Assembly: GCA_026415315.1 (NCBI GenBank)
Contig: JAOAHI010000008.1
Span: forward strand, 1 to 63,452
Source of the DNA: Methylohalobius sp.
GTDB taxonomy: Bacteria; Pseudomonadota; Gammaproteobacteria; Methylococcales; Methylothermaceae
Reading direction: 5' to 3'
DNA length: 63,452 bases
Shown here: positions 1 through 8,966 of the stretch, piece by piece
How positions within the stretch are numbered: position 1 is the first letter of the stretch
How the letters are laid out: every line of letters begins with the position of its first letter
The notes under the pieces: generated by a model
The model's database searches: none
What the model was told of the DNA's origin: nothing
What the model saw: only the letters and a program-made list of their open reading frames with translations
Translations under genes and position numbers: made by a program

Positions 1-1
1 G

Positions 2-2503
2 TGTGGAGAAGGGCGGGAGCTTGCCAGGAGCTTGTTTGCTACCGCCTCTCTCTTCCAGGCCCAGGATCCAGCTGAGGATGAACTCTCGGCTTGGTTTGGG
101 ACTGAATGGCGTCAAATCGAACGCAATGTCAAGGGTCAGCTTTTATCCTTTTTCGCCGGGGATGAGCATGTGGTCGTTCGAGCTAAGGAGCTGTGTGTGC
201 TTCGCCCCCACGGTCATATTCTGCGCACCGGTAGGTCTTGGGTGCCGGATGAGGCAGCGCTCACCTCTACGGTCTGGATGGCGGGGATTTTTCACTCTCA
301 GCTTACCCAAGGGCATGTAGCGCGCAATGCTTTGCTCTCTGCCTCGCGGGGGTATCTAGGGCTGTTGCGCGCGCGGGGCCTTAGGGTGTTCGTCGAACTC
401 TCTGGAACTTGGCATCTGCTTGACGTACCTTCAGCTTTCGCCATGGCGGTTGCTAACTGCTGCTGGTTTTATCGCTACGGGGATTGGCTAATCGAGTGCA
501 GGAGCTGCGCGTTGGACGACTTGCAGCCAGCGCTGAGCTTTGAGCTGAATTTTTTGCAAGGAGCACCCAGCCGCTGTTTGTTGGTTTTGCATTTGGCGCT
601 AGGCGGAGACGACGGGGATGAAGCGAGTGGGGTGGACTACGAACCGACCCAAACGGGTGTTATGCTCAGGCCGCCTCCGGGGTCTGAGTTGGCTCAACGC
701 TTTCCACATGGAGGCTTTGAGCTTCAATCCCAGCCGGGCACGGAGTTTGAGCGCATAGGAGACGATGCGTTGTTGTTCGAGGACGGCCGCTCGCGCCGCC
801 AGCCCTATCTTTGTCTGCAAACGCGCCCAGCCCCCAAGATAGGGATTAAGATCGTGGGGCGTTTGGTACCCGATGCGTGTCCAGACCGTCGGCCTGTCAC
901 CTGTTCTGCGGTCGATTTGCCTGCTGTAGGCTCGTCTGCCGCGGAGCCTATTTTGCCCCTATTGGAAATTTTGCCTTGGTTTTGCCACAACGCTCAGATT
1001 CATTACTTAAGTCCGAGGGGGCTGGAGCAGTATACCGGTGGCGGTTGGGGGACAAGGGATGTGACCCAAGGGCCGGTGGAGATGCTTTTAGCTTTAGGGC
1101 GCTTTGAGCCCGTGCGGGAGATTTTGCGTCTGGTGTTCGCCAACCAGAACCCGGATGGCGGCTGGCCGCAATGGTTTTCTTTCTTCGATCGCGACCGTCT
1201 TCTCCGAGCCGAAACGGCCCATGGAGACATCGTGTTTTGGCCGCTCTTGGCCCTGGGGCGTTATTTGCTTGCTACCGAAGACGACTCTCTGCTCGAGGAG
1301 AGCATTCCGTTTTTCCACCCCGACCAAGCTCGAGCCGAGCAAGCTTCGCTGTGGCAGCACGTGGAACGCGCGCTCAGTTTAATCGCCTCCTGCGCAATTC
1401 CCGGCACTTGCCTTGTCTGTTACGGGCGCGGAGACTGGGACGATTCTCTAGAGCCTGCCGACCCGACTCTGGAAAACGAACTGGTCAGTAGTTTTACTGT
1501 AGCCCTGCACTATCAAAGCCTAAAAACCTTAGCGGCTGGGCTTTTGCGTATGGGTCAAAAGACAAAAGCCCAGTTTTTGGAAGCTGCCGCGGCCCAAGTT
1601 CTGGGCGATTTTCAAACATACCTCATTGCCGATGGCGTTTTGGCGGGGCTTGCCTGGTTTAAAGGCGGGCACATCGAGTATCTGATGCATCCCAAGGATG
1701 AAATTACCGGCGTCTCTTTTCGTTTGGTCTCTATGGTCCAGGCGATTTTGGCTGGGATGTTTACTCCAGAACAGGCGCGCGCCCATCTGGCCTTAATTCG
1801 CAAGCACCTCCTGGGGCCGGACGGGGCACGTTTGGCCGATAAGCCGTTTGCTTACCACGGCGGCAAAAAGCGCCTATTTGAGCGTGCTGAGACCAGTGCT
1901 TTCTTCGGGCGTGAGATCGGCTTGATGTATACCCATGCCCACCTGCGTTACGCTGAAGCGTTGGCTGAAATGGGTGAGGCTGAGGAGTTTTGGCAGGCCC
2001 TAAACCAAGTCAATCCGATTGGGTTATCCTCCCGCGTACCGCAAGCTGCTCTTCGTCAGGCCAATTGCTACTACACCAGTTCCGACGCTCTGTTTGCCGA
2101 TCGCTATCAAGCTCAAACCGAGTATGGGCGGATCAAAGCCGGGCAAATCCCGTTGGAGGGGGGCTGGCGCGTCTACTCCAGCGGGCCAGGGGTGTTTGTG
2201 CGCTTGGTTGTCTCTCACTTGCTCGGCCTAAGGTGGGGGAAAACCTATCTGCTAGTCGATCCGGTTATGCCTAAGGCTTTGGATGGGCTTAGGGTAAGGT
2301 TCGAGCTGTTAGGACATCAAGTGGACGTAACTTACCACATCATTCAGCGCAGCTTTGGTCCCACTCGGTTAATCTTCAATGGCGCCGAACTCCCTTTTAC
2401 TCGGGTTGCTCATCCTTACCGTTTAGGTGGAGCGGAGGTCTCGTTAGCCAGCATGCAGGGCAATTTCCGAGCCGAAGTTAACCGATTAGAGATATGGCTG
2501 TGA
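2..2503 (+). CDS. GH94-type glycoside phosphorylase / GH36-like hydrolase, 5' truncated
   Basis: The frame is open from the first bases of the window, so the N-terminus is missing and a TTG at 32 is not a convincing start. At least 833 residues remain. A beta-rich N-terminal part leads into an (alpha/alpha)6 toroid with the hallmarks of cellobiose/cellobionate phosphorylase-like GH94 enzymes: 'HNAQIHYLSPRGLEQY', 'GGGWGTRDVTQGP' (about nt 990-1080) and 'NPDGGWPQWF'. The 'GDWDDSL' segment (about nt 1430-1450) matches the family motif carrying the general-acid Asp. GH94 enzymes reversibly phosphorolyse beta-linked glucosides; the substrate cannot be read from this sequence. No signal peptide can be judged because the start is lost. 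No gene is co-oriented upstream within the window. Confidence 0.8.
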   Translation, partial: CGEGRELARSLFATASLFQAQDPAEDELSAWFGTEWRQIERNVKGQLLSFFAGDEHVVVRAKELCVLRPHGHILRTGRSWVPDEAALTSTVWMAGIFHSQLTQGHVARNALLSASRGYLGLLRARGLRVFVELSGTWHLLDVPSAFAMAVANCCWFYRYGDWLIECRSCALDDLQPALSFELNFLQGAPSRCLLVLHLALGGDDGDEASGVDYEPTQTGVMLRPPPGSELAQRFPHGGFELQSQPGTEFERIGDDALLFEDGRSRRQPYLCLQTRPAPKIGIKIVGRLVPDACPDRRPVTCSAVDLPAVGSSAAEPILPLLEILPWFCHNAQIHYLSPRGLEQYTGGGWGTRDVTQGPVEMLLALGRFEPVREILRLVFANQNPDGGWPQWFSFFDRDRLLRAETAHGDIVFWPLLALGRYLLATEDDSLLEESIPFFHPDQARAEQASLWQHVERALSLIASCAIPGTCLVCYGRGDWDDSLEPADPTLENELVSSFTVALHYQSLKTLAAGLLRMGQKTKAQFLEAAAAQVLGDFQTYLIADGVLAGLAWFKGGHIEYLMHPKDEITGVSFRLVSMVQAILAGMFTPEQARAHLALIRKHLLGPDGARLADKPFAYHGGKKRLFERAETSAFFGREIGLMYTHAHLRYAEALAEMGEAEEFWQALNQVNPIGLSSRVPQAALRQANCYYTSSDALFADRYQAQTEYGRIKAGQIPLEGGWRVYSSGPGVFVRLVVSHLLGLRWGKTYLLVDPVMPKALDGLRVRFELLGHQVDVTYHIIQRSFGPTRLIFNGAELPFTRVAHPYRLGGAEVSLASMQGNFRAEVNRLEIWL

Positions 2504-2552
2504 GTTATCTAAAGGACAGCAATTTGGCCGTCTTAATTTTTGCGCTGTGAAG

Positions 2553-2558
2553 TAGAAT
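2553..2558 (+). promoter_or_regulatory. Possible -10 box ahead of the quinone oxidoreductase-like gene
   Basis: TAGAAT lies 32 bp before the ATG at 2590, in an AT-rich gap of 86 bp. The nearest -35-like hexamer (TTGGCC at 2524) is 23 bp away, which is too far. GAGG at 2581-2584 is a plausible ribosome binding site. Confidence 0.3.
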
Positions 2559-2589
2559 AAAAAACGATAAAGAACAAATAGAGGTAGCG

Positions 2590-3588
2590 ATGCGAGCGGT
2601 TGTAACTGATCGTTCTGGTGGCCCTGAGGTCTTGCGTTTGGAAGAAGTAAGCAATCCCCGGCTGACTCGATCAGATCAAGTCCTGGTCCGGATCAAGGCG
2701 GCAGGAATCAACCCAATCGATTATAAGATGCGCCGTGACCTTAGTCGGTTCCCGGTGACGTTGCCGGCCATTTTGGGTTGCGACGGCGCGGGCGTGATTG
2801 AAGCCATAGGCGAAAAAGTGACCCGCTTTCGAGCGGGGGATGAAGTGTATTTCTGTCAGCCCGGGTTCAACGGCCGGCAGGGGACGTATGCCCAGTATGC
2901 AGTGGTAGACGAAGCGCTAGTCGCCAAAAAGCCCAAGGCTTTAGATTTTATTCAGGCGGCGGCTGCACCTTTAGTCCTTTTGACCGCTTGGGAGTCTTTA
3001 TACGACCGAGTCAAGCTCGAGAAAGGCGCCAAGGTGCTGATCCAGGCTGGAGCTGGAGGCGTTGGGCATATAGCTGTGCAGCTGGCCAAGATGGTAGGGA
3101 GCCACGTGGCGACGACCGTGAGCACCCAAGAGAAAGTGCAATTTGTCCACCGCTTAGGAGCGGATTTGGTTATTCGGTACCGCGAGCAGGACGTAGTGGC
3201 TCAGGTGCGCACTTGGACCGAAGAGCAGGGGGTGGATTTGGCTTTGGATACGGTAGGCGAGGAGGTTTTCAGCCAGTGCTGTGCATGCACTCGGGTCTAC
3301 GGCCAGGTGGTCACCATCCTCCAGCCACCGGCTAATTTCGACTGGACGGTGGCCAGGGTGCGAAACCTCAAGATCGGTTTGGAGATGATGCTGACTCCGG
3401 TACTTCTGGAGCTTCCAAAGTGGCAGCGACACCAAGGAGAAATTTTAGAGCAGGCAGCTGATCTGTTCGACCAGGGTCAACTCAAAGTTGAGGTCGCAAG
3501 AACATATCCGCTTGAAAATGCGGCCGAAGCGCAGCGGTACCTGGAAACTCAAGCCCCTATGGGTAAGGTAGTGTTAACGCTTGATTGA
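2590..3588 (+). CDS. NADP-dependent alcohol dehydrogenase / quinone oxidoreductase-like protein
   Basis: A 332-residue medium-chain dehydrogenase/reductase. It has an N-terminal GroES-like domain ('GCDGAGVIEAIGEKVTRFRAGDEV', about residues 61-84) and a Rossmann domain with the nucleotide-binding 'AGAGGVGHIAVQLAK' (about 154-168). It lacks the cysteine-rich structural zinc loop, which places it with zeta-crystallin/QOR-like NADPH:quinone reductases rather than zinc alcohol dehydrogenases. The ATG at 2590 follows a GAGG ribosome binding site. The gene is convergent with the YdjM-like gene and their 3' ends overlap by 15 bp. The physiological substrate is unknown. Confidence 0.85.
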   Translation: MRAVVTDRSGGPEVLRLEEVSNPRLTRSDQVLVRIKAAGINPIDYKMRRDLSRFPVTLPAILGCDGAGVIEAIGEKVTRFRAGDEVYFCQPGFNGRQGTYAQYAVVDEALVAKKPKALDFIQAAAAPLVLLTAWESLYDRVKLEKGAKVLIQAGAGGVGHIAVQLAKMVGSHVATTVSTQEKVQFVHRLGADLVIRYREQDVVAQVRTWTEEQGVDLALDTVGEEVFSQCCACTRVYGQVVTILQPPANFDWTVARVRNLKIGLEMMLTPVLLELPKWQRHQGEILEQAADLFDQGQLKVEVARTYPLENAAEAQRYLETQAPMGKVVLTLD

Positions 3589-4320
3589 GGCTCGTGGCCA
3601 AATTTCGGCAAACCACCTCCCCTTGGGCCACAAGCGGGCCTTAAAAGAGGCAAGAAGGCGCACGTCTTGGGCACGTTTGACCAAAAAGGCTGGATCGGGG
3701 AGGGAAGTGGCTAGGGCCAGCGTCACCAAACCCATCACCACGGAAGCCCTAAGATTCTTGAAATCAATGGGTTTTAAAGCTGTGCCAAAGGAGCGTTTCA
3801 GACCCCTGCCGGTAAGGTCTACGCTGAACAGCTCGTCTAAAACCAAGTGGGTGAAGTACCCTATTCCCACAAACAAACCGTGCAGCCAGGCTAGCGAGGC
3901 CGGCGAATGAGCTAAGTGGTAAGATCCGCTCGCGGTTGCGAGAGTAAAGCACACAACTGCGAGGAGCGAATGGAACACGCCTCGGTGCTCGGTGAGGTGC
4001 AAAAAAAGCTCCAAAACACAAAAGCGGATCAACAAAAAGGCGGCTAGTCCCAACAGGAATAGCTCAGCGATGCTCAAGCGCAGCTGCCCGAGCGCATAAA
4101 ACACGGCCCAAAGCGCCGCTGCGAGTCCGAGCAAGCTGAAGGCAAGCCTCAAGGGAGTGGAGTTGTCGGCGTCCACGTCCGGCAGCAGTCCTCCGGCCAT
4201 TCCCAGTCCAAGCAGGAGCGGGGCCTGAGCCGAAGGAACCAGGCTAAGGGCAACGGCTGCTGTTGCTGCTGCCCCGCTGACCAGAGCAGCGCCGATCAGA
4301 TGAGTTTTGAAGTTAGCCAT
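3574..4320 (-). CDS. YdjM-like inner-membrane metal-dependent hydrolase (DUF457)
   Basis: 248 residues, strongly hydrophobic, with about five to six membrane segments. The motifs expected in the LexA-binding/YdjM family are present: an N-terminal 'FKTHLIGA', 'GGLLPDVDADNS' (about residues 44-55), 'HRGVFHS' (about 112-118) and a downstream 'FTHLVLDELFSVD'. These His/Asp motifs are thought to hold metal in a membrane hydrolase; the substrate is not established. It is divergent from gloB with a short shared upstream region, and convergent with the dehydrogenase. The start is the ATG at 4320. Confidence 0.75.
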   Translation of the reverse strand: MANFKTHLIGAALVSGAAATAAVALSLVPSAQAPLLLGLGMAGGLLPDVDADNSTPLRLAFSLLGLAAALWAVFYALGQLRLSIAELFLLGLAAFLLIRFCVLELFLHLTEHRGVFHSLLAVVCFTLATASGSYHLAHSPASLAWLHGLFVGIGYFTHLVLDELFSVDLTGRGLKRSFGTALKPIDFKNLRASVVMGLVTLALATSLPDPAFLVKRAQDVRLLASFKARLWPKGRWFAEIWPRASIKR

Positions 4321-4363
4321 AAGTAAAATATATCAAAACTCAAGTCTGAGCCGAGGAGGGAGA

Positions 4364-5128
4364 ATGATAGAAATTCTTAGGTTACCCGCCTTGAGCGACA
4401 ATTACATCTATCTGATACACGAACCTCAATCTGGTCAGACGGCAGCAGTGGACCCGGCTGTGGCAGAACCGGTAATGGCTGCTTTAAGAGCACGGGGGTG
4501 GCTTCTGACGCATATCTTCAACACTCACCATCATTGGGATCATGTGGGCGCTAATCTGGCCCTCAAACAGGCCACCGGCTGCGAAGTGATAGGGTTTCGC
4601 GGCGATGCCTCCCGCATTCCTGGTCTAGACCGTATGGTCAGTGAAGGCCAGTCCTTGGATTTTGGGGCAACAAGAGTGCAGGTGTTGGAGGTGCCGGGGC
4701 ATACTTTGGGCCATATCGCTTATTGGTTCAGAGAAGACCAGGCTTTATTTTGTGGCGATACGCTGTTTGCCCTAGGATGCGGTAGGCTATTTGAGGGCAC
4801 GCCTGAGCAGATGTGGAATTCTCTCTGTAAGCTCAGGGATCTTCCCGATCAGACTTGGGTCTATTGCGCCCACGAGTATACCCTAGACAATGCCCGTTTT
4901 GCCTTGACTTTAGAGCCCGATTATCCACCCCTTGTGGCTAGAGCGCAGCAAGTTGAGAGAATGCGTGCGCATAACCAGGCTACTGTACCTTCGCTGTTGG
5001 TCGAGGAAAAGCGCACCAATCCTTTCCTGCGCGCCGACAGCCCAGAGCTTCAGGAGCGCCTCGGGATGAGTAAGCAGAGAGCAGTCGCTGTGTTTGCTGA
5101 GATTCGGCAGCGCAAAGACCGATTTTAG
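4364..5128 (+). CDS. gloB: Hydroxyacylglutathione hydrolase (glyoxalase II)
   Basis: 254 residues, the usual glyoxalase II length. The ATG at 4364 sits behind a strong GAGGAGGG (4353-4360), so I prefer it to any upstream start. The metallo-beta-lactamase metal motif 'THHHWDH' is at residues 54-60, and the second-site ligands fall in 'PGHTLGHI' and 'FCGDTLF'. The C-terminal substrate-binding domain ends 'NPFLRADSPEL', a typical GloB tail. It hydrolyses S-D-lactoylglutathione to D-lactate and glutathione in the cytosol. The SLOG-fold gene starts 2 bp after its stop and is probably co-transcribed. Confidence 0.93.
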   Translation: MIEILRLPALSDNYIYLIHEPQSGQTAAVDPAVAEPVMAALRARGWLLTHIFNTHHHWDHVGANLALKQATGCEVIGFRGDASRIPGLDRMVSEGQSLDFGATRVQVLEVPGHTLGHIAYWFREDQALFCGDTLFALGCGRLFEGTPEQMWNSLCKLRDLPDQTWVYCAHEYTLDNARFALTLEPDYPPLVARAQQVERMRAHNQATVPSLLVEEKRTNPFLRADSPELQERLGMSKQRAVAVFAEIRQRKDRF

Positions 5129-5130
5129 GG

Positions 5131-5631
5131 ATGAAGCTGAAGCTTGTCTCCGGCGGTCAGACTGGAGTCGATCGCGCCGCCTTGGATGTGGCTATGAGAC
5201 TTGGGCTGCCTTGCGGTGGATGGTGCCCAGAGGGGCGGCGGGCCGAGGACGGACCGATCCCCGATCGCTATCCCTTAAAAGTCCTCTCGGGGGCCGACTA
5301 CCGTGCCAGAACGCGGGCTAACGTGGCCGACAGCGACGCCACTTTACTCGTTTACTTCGAGGAATTAGCAGGAGGAACGAGGCTCACTTTGCAATTTTGT
5401 TTGGAATTGGACAAGCCGTTCAAATTGATCGATGCCGCGGAAATTCCGCCTCGTCAGGGAGCGCAGGCACTGGCCCGCTTTATCGCACGCCATAAGACCA
5501 AGGTGCTCAACGTCGCTGGCCCTCGCGCTAGCCAAGCACCCTTGGGTTATGCGTACGCCTACGAGCTCCTCTTAACTTGGCTATCAGCGCATCCCATAGA
5601 CGACGATGGTCTTGCCGCGAGCATGGATTAA
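5131..5631 (+). CDS. SLOG-fold protein (putative molybdenum-carrier family)
   Basis: 166 residues. The N-terminal 'VSGGQTGVDRAALD' (about residues 6-19) and 'GWCPEGRRAEDGPIP' are the signature of the putative molybdenum carrier family (cpYpsA-related SLOG proteins). These have a Rossmann-like fold that binds nucleotides or nucleotide-derived ligands. A carrier role for molybdenum is a family label; nothing in this sequence proves it. It follows gloB by 2 bp. Its last 48 bp overlap, tail to tail, the 3' end of the CRP-family regulator gene. Confidence 0.8.
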   Translation: MKLKLVSGGQTGVDRAALDVAMRLGLPCGGWCPEGRRAEDGPIPDRYPLKVLSGADYRARTRANVADSDATLLVYFEELAGGTRLTLQFCLELDKPFKLIDAAEIPPRQGAQALARFIARHKTKVLNVAGPRASQAPLGYAYAYELLLTWLSAHPIDDDGLAASMD

Positions 5632-6237
5632 TCCATCGGCCGCTAAGCTTTTGAGCACGCGCCCTGCCATCTCGCGCGAACAGCCGACGATGCGCCCCAG
5701 TTCCTGGCGGGTGATGCGGATCTGCATGCCGTCTGGATGGGTCATGGCGTCCGGTTCGCGGCACAGGTCCATCAAAGCTCGAGCAATGCGGCCAGTGACG
5801 TCGAGGTAGGCCAAGTGCCCCGCTTTACGGCTGGTTTGGAGAAGCCGTCTGGAAACTTGGCGTCCTAGAGTGCGCAAGAGTTCCACCGCATATGGGGCCA
5901 GTTCGTTATTCAGGCACTGCTCAAAGCGTTTGTAGCTGATCTCAGCCAGTTCGCAGGGTTCGCGCGTGCACACTGTCACCGAACGGGTGTTTTCCCCCAG
6001 GAATACTCCTACCTCGCCGATGAATTCCCCCCGGTTTAAGTAGCCTAAAACCAATTCGCGCCCGCCTTCCTCCTGAAAACTGACGCTGACTGAACCTTGA
6101 ACGATGTAATACAAAGTGTTGCCTGGATCGCCCGGTTTGATAATAGCGCTTCTGGCTGGATGGCGGCGCAGATGGCAACAACGCAGAAACGCCTCTAGAA
6201 AATCTGGCTTGGAAGCAGTATAGCTGGCCCGGTTCAT
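5584..6237 (-). CDS. crp: CRP/Vfr-type cAMP-responsive transcription regulator
   Basis: 217 residues from the ATG at 6237, preceded by AAGGG; an upstream in-frame start at 6279 would add 14 unlikely residues. Very close to E. coli CRP along its whole length. The cyclic-nucleotide pocket keeps 'GEVG' (74-77), 'TRS' (84-86) and Thr148 in 'DVTGRIA', equivalent to E. coli Glu72, Arg82/Ser83 and Thr127, so cAMP binding is likely. The helix-turn-helix 'ITRQELGRIVGCSREMAGRVLK' region spans about 175-196. It ends 'GKTIVVYG', as CRP does. It acts in the cytosol as a homodimer. It is divergent from the M20 gene across a 102-bp gap. Confidence 0.93.
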   Translation of the reverse strand: MNRASYTASKPDFLEAFLRCCHLRRHPARSAIIKPGDPGNTLYYIVQGSVSVSFQEEGGRELVLGYLNRGEFIGEVGVFLGENTRSVTVCTREPCELAEISYKRFEQCLNNELAPYAVELLRTLGRQVSRRLLQTSRKAGHLAYLDVTGRIARALMDLCREPDAMTHPDGMQIRITRQELGRIVGCSREMAGRVLKSLAADGLIHARGKTIVVYGMR

Positions 6238-6339
6238 CGTGCTTTTGCCCTTAGTAAATGCTGTCTTAAGTCTAGTCAAAGTTGCTCAAGATGGAGTTAG
6301 AACGTGCTATCTTTGCTTAAGATCTGAGACGTAGGGGGG

Positions 6340-7524
6340 ATGATGCTTGATCTGTCTTTGGCTAATGCCTTATATCCGCATTGGGTAGAACTCAGGCGCG
6401 CTTTCCATCGCGAGCCGGAATTGGCGTTCGAGGAGGTCGAAACGGCAAAGAAGGTTATCGCTGAGCTTGAGCGCTTGGATATTCCTTACCAGTATCAGGG
6501 CAAAGGCGGAGGGGTGATCGGACAGATCGAGGGCGGATCGGGGGTAACAGTGGCTTTGCGCGCCGACATGGATGCCTTGCCTGGCACAGAGACGACCGGG
6601 TTGCCGTTTTCTTCGATGATTCCAGGCAAAATGCACGCTTGCGGCCACGATGCCCACATGGCCATGGTGCTAGGGGCGGCAGCCCTGCTTAAGGCGGCTC
6701 CCCCGCCTGGGACGGTGCTTCTGGTGTTCCAACCAGCGGAAGAGAGAGGCGGTGGCGCGCGGGTAATCCTGCGCTCAGGGGTGCTCACGGGGGTTAGGGC
6801 GATCTTCGGTGGACACGTGACCCACCACTATCGGGTCGGGGAAATCATGGTCGGTGCCGGTGTGGTGACTGCCCAGTCGGATAGTTTCACCATCTGTATC
6901 CGCGGTCGCGGCGGTCATGGCGCGCGCCCGCATGAAGCCATTGACGCAGTGGTGATCGCTGGATTTCTGATCACCGCAATTCAAACCTTGATTTCGAGAG
7001 AAATCGACCCCCTTCACCCCTCCGTAGTCACTATTGGCAAGGTGCAGGCTGGCAATGCGGCCAATGTGATCGCCGAGGAGGCGTTCTTGGAGGGGACGAT
7101 TCGCACCACTCGCCCAGAAGCCAGGCGCCACCTCCACGCTGGCCTCAAACGCATGGCCAAGGCCTTGGCTGAGTTGCATCGGGCCGAGATCGATTTGGAA
7201 ATCCGGGATGGGTATCCACCGGTTGTCAACTCCCTCCGCGAGGCTAAGATTGCTCAGCGGGCGGTTGTGAAAGTGGTGGGAGAGGAGGGGTGGATCCCGC
7301 TGGAACAGCCAAGCATGGGGTCGGAGGATTTTGCTTTTTACCTCCAGGAAATTCCAGGCTGTTACGTCCGCTTCGGTGCCAGGCGCAGGGAGGATGAGTT
7401 TATTCCCCTGCACAGCCCAGCGTTTGACATCAACGAAGAAGTGCTCAAAGTGGGGGCCCTGTATTTTGCGCAAGTAGCCTGGGAGGCTCTTTTGGACTAT
7501 GGCAGAGGAGAAGTTGGTCTTTAG
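6340..7524 (+). CDS. M20-family amidohydrolase / aminoacylase
   Basis: 394 residues. The metal-binding signatures of the M20D/HipO-like branch are present: 'MHACGHDAHMAM' (about 98-109), 'QPAEE' (about 130), 'RGRGGHGARPHEAID' in the dimerisation lid domain, and 'GSEDFAFY' (about 327-334). Family members deacylate N-acyl amino acids or indole conjugates; the specificity here is unknown. AGGGGGG (6333-6339) directly abuts the first ATG, so the second ATG (6343) may be the real start. The downstream gene begins 26 bp before its stop, suggesting translational coupling. Confidence 0.88.
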   Translation: MMLDLSLANALYPHWVELRRAFHREPELAFEEVETAKKVIAELERLDIPYQYQGKGGGVIGQIEGGSGVTVALRADMDALPGTETTGLPFSSMIPGKMHACGHDAHMAMVLGAAALLKAAPPPGTVLLVFQPAEERGGGARVILRSGVLTGVRAIFGGHVTHHYRVGEIMVGAGVVTAQSDSFTICIRGRGGHGARPHEAIDAVVIAGFLITAIQTLISREIDPLHPSVVTIGKVQAGNAANVIAEEAFLEGTIRTTRPEARRHLHAGLKRMAKALAELHRAEIDLEIRDGYPPVVNSLREAKIAQRAVVKVVGEEGWIPLEQPSMGSEDFAFYLQEIPGCYVRFGARRREDEFIPLHSPAFDINEEVLKVGALYFAQVAWEALLDYGRGEVGL

Positions 7525-8611
7525 GGGATCAAGCCGGGCTACTCTGGGCGTAGAGTGGGAGCTGCAGATTCTTGACCGTGCCAGCCTGGACTTAAGCGAC
7601 AAGGTTTTGCCTATTTTAGACTCTCTGCCGGGCATCCCCTGGGTCAAGCCGGAGTTCATCCAAAGCTGTGTGGAGATCGCATCCAAGGTGTGCGCGGACA
7701 TAGAGGAGCTCAAATCCCATCTGGAAGGGGTTATGACGGAGCTCAAGCGCGCTTGTGGCGCACTGAACCTGTGCTTATGCGGAGCGGGGACTCATCCTTT
7801 CTGCCGTAGGCTAGGGCTGATCACGCCCCTACCGCGTTATTTGCAGCAGAAAGCCCAGTATCGCTATTTGGCGCGCAGCCAGATCACTTTTGCCACGCAC
7901 GTGCATTTAGGAGTGCCAGACGCCGAGACGGCTTTAACCTTAATGCGCGAGCTCAAAGCTTACCTTCCTGTGTTGATCGCTTTAAGCGCTAATTCTCCTT
8001 TCTGGCGCGGATTTGCGACCGGCTTTGCCTGCTACCGCCAAAGGATCCTGGCCTCTGGGCGCAGTTATGGGATTCCACCGTCCTTTTCCAGCTGGGAGCA
8101 GTTCTGCCAGTTTTTTGTGGTTATGACAAAAGCCAAAGTGTTTGAAACTGTGCGCGACATCCATTGGGATCTGCGTCCCCGCCCAGACTTAGGCACGCTG
8201 GAGGTTAGGGTGATGGATGCTCAATCTTGCCTTGGGGACATATTGGCTATAGCTGCCTTCATCCAGGCTCTGGCTGGTTATTTCTTGGCTATTCCCCTTA
8301 AGGTCCGCCCTGCGATTCTGCCTAGACCTTTGCCCTGGTGGCTGGAGAGAGAAAACTACTTCCAGGCGAGTAGGTTAGGAACCACCGCTCCTTATATCGA
8401 TGACCGAGGAGAGGTCTACCCATTAAGCCGGATCATAGAAGCGCTGTTTGAGGTGTTGCTGGCCGAAGCCGAGGCAAGCCAAAAGCCATATTTGCGCCAC
8501 CTCGAGCAGCGCCTCGTGAAGGGTCTAGGTTGGCAAAGGCAGCTTCGGGTGTTTCACGCCACAGGCCAATCGGCTGCGGTGGCTGCTGAGTTAGTAGCGG
8601 AATTCGGTTAG
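7499..8611 (+). CDS. YbdK-type carboxylate-amine ligase (glutamate-cysteine ligase-like)
   Basis: 370 residues, the usual length for the YbdK/GCS2 family. The N-terminal 'GVEWELQILD' corresponds to the family's 'GxExE' nucleotide/metal motif. 'FATHVHLGVPD', 'LSANSPFW' and a C-terminal 'RPRPDLGTLEVRVMDA' are the expected ATP-grasp-like GCS2 motifs. Members show weak gamma-glutamylcysteine ligase activity in vitro; the true substrate is uncertain. The start ATG overlaps the end of the M20 gene by 26 bp, so the two are probably translated from one message. Confidence 0.85.
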   Translation: MAEEKLVFRGSSRATLGVEWELQILDRASLDLSDKVLPILDSLPGIPWVKPEFIQSCVEIASKVCADIEELKSHLEGVMTELKRACGALNLCLCGAGTHPFCRRLGLITPLPRYLQQKAQYRYLARSQITFATHVHLGVPDAETALTLMRELKAYLPVLIALSANSPFWRGFATGFACYRQRILASGRSYGIPPSFSSWEQFCQFFVVMTKAKVFETVRDIHWDLRPRPDLGTLEVRVMDAQSCLGDILAIAAFIQALAGYFLAIPLKVRPAILPRPLPWWLERENYFQASRLGTTAPYIDDRGEVYPLSRIIEALFEVLLAEAEASQKPYLRHLEQRLVKGLGWQRQLRVFHATGQSAAVAAELVAEFG

Positions 8612-8641
8612 AATTTTTAATTTTATTTTGAAGGAAAAGAG

Positions 8642-8962
8642 ATGGCCGCTAAACAAGTTTTCAAGGTCGTTTTTATCAATCAGAACCAAGTTTATGAAAT
8701 GTATGCCAAACAGGTCTATCAAGGCGATTTGTATGGCTTTATAGTAATGGAGGATTTTGTTTTCGGAGAGGCAAGCAGTATCGTCGTTGATCCCTCCGAA
8801 GAGAGGCTCAAAGCCGAGTTCGGCAGCGTCAAGCGCAGCTTTATCCCCCTGCACGCTGTTATCCGCATCGATCAGGTGGAACGTCGGGGTGCAGCCAGGA
8901 TCTTGCCGCTTCCAGCCGATGCCAGCAAGGTAAGCGCCATCTCTCTGCCGGAGCGCAGGTGA
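8642..8962 (+). CDS. DUF1820 family protein
   Basis: 106 residues. The sequence matches the gammaproteobacterial DUF1820 family: 'KVVFINQNQVYEMYAKQVYQ' at the start, then 'VVDPSEERLKAEFG' and 'IPLHAVIRIDQVE' toward the end. No catalytic motif or membrane segment is visible. The ribosome binding site is AAGGAAAAGAG just before the ATG at 8642. Function is unknown. It is convergent with sspB, with only 4 bp between their stop codons. Confidence 0.85.
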   Translation: MAAKQVFKVVFINQNQVYEMYAKQVYQGDLYGFIVMEDFVFGEASSIVVDPSEERLKAEFGSVKRSFIPLHAVIRIDQVERRGAARILPLPADASKVSAISLPERR

Positions 8963-8966
8963 AAGA

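Noticed and set aside
6775-7746. 323-codon open frame on the minus strand
   Set aside because: It lies antisense to the M20 hydrolase and the YbdK gene, its protein matches no family, and it has a normal frame of both real genes on the plus strand.
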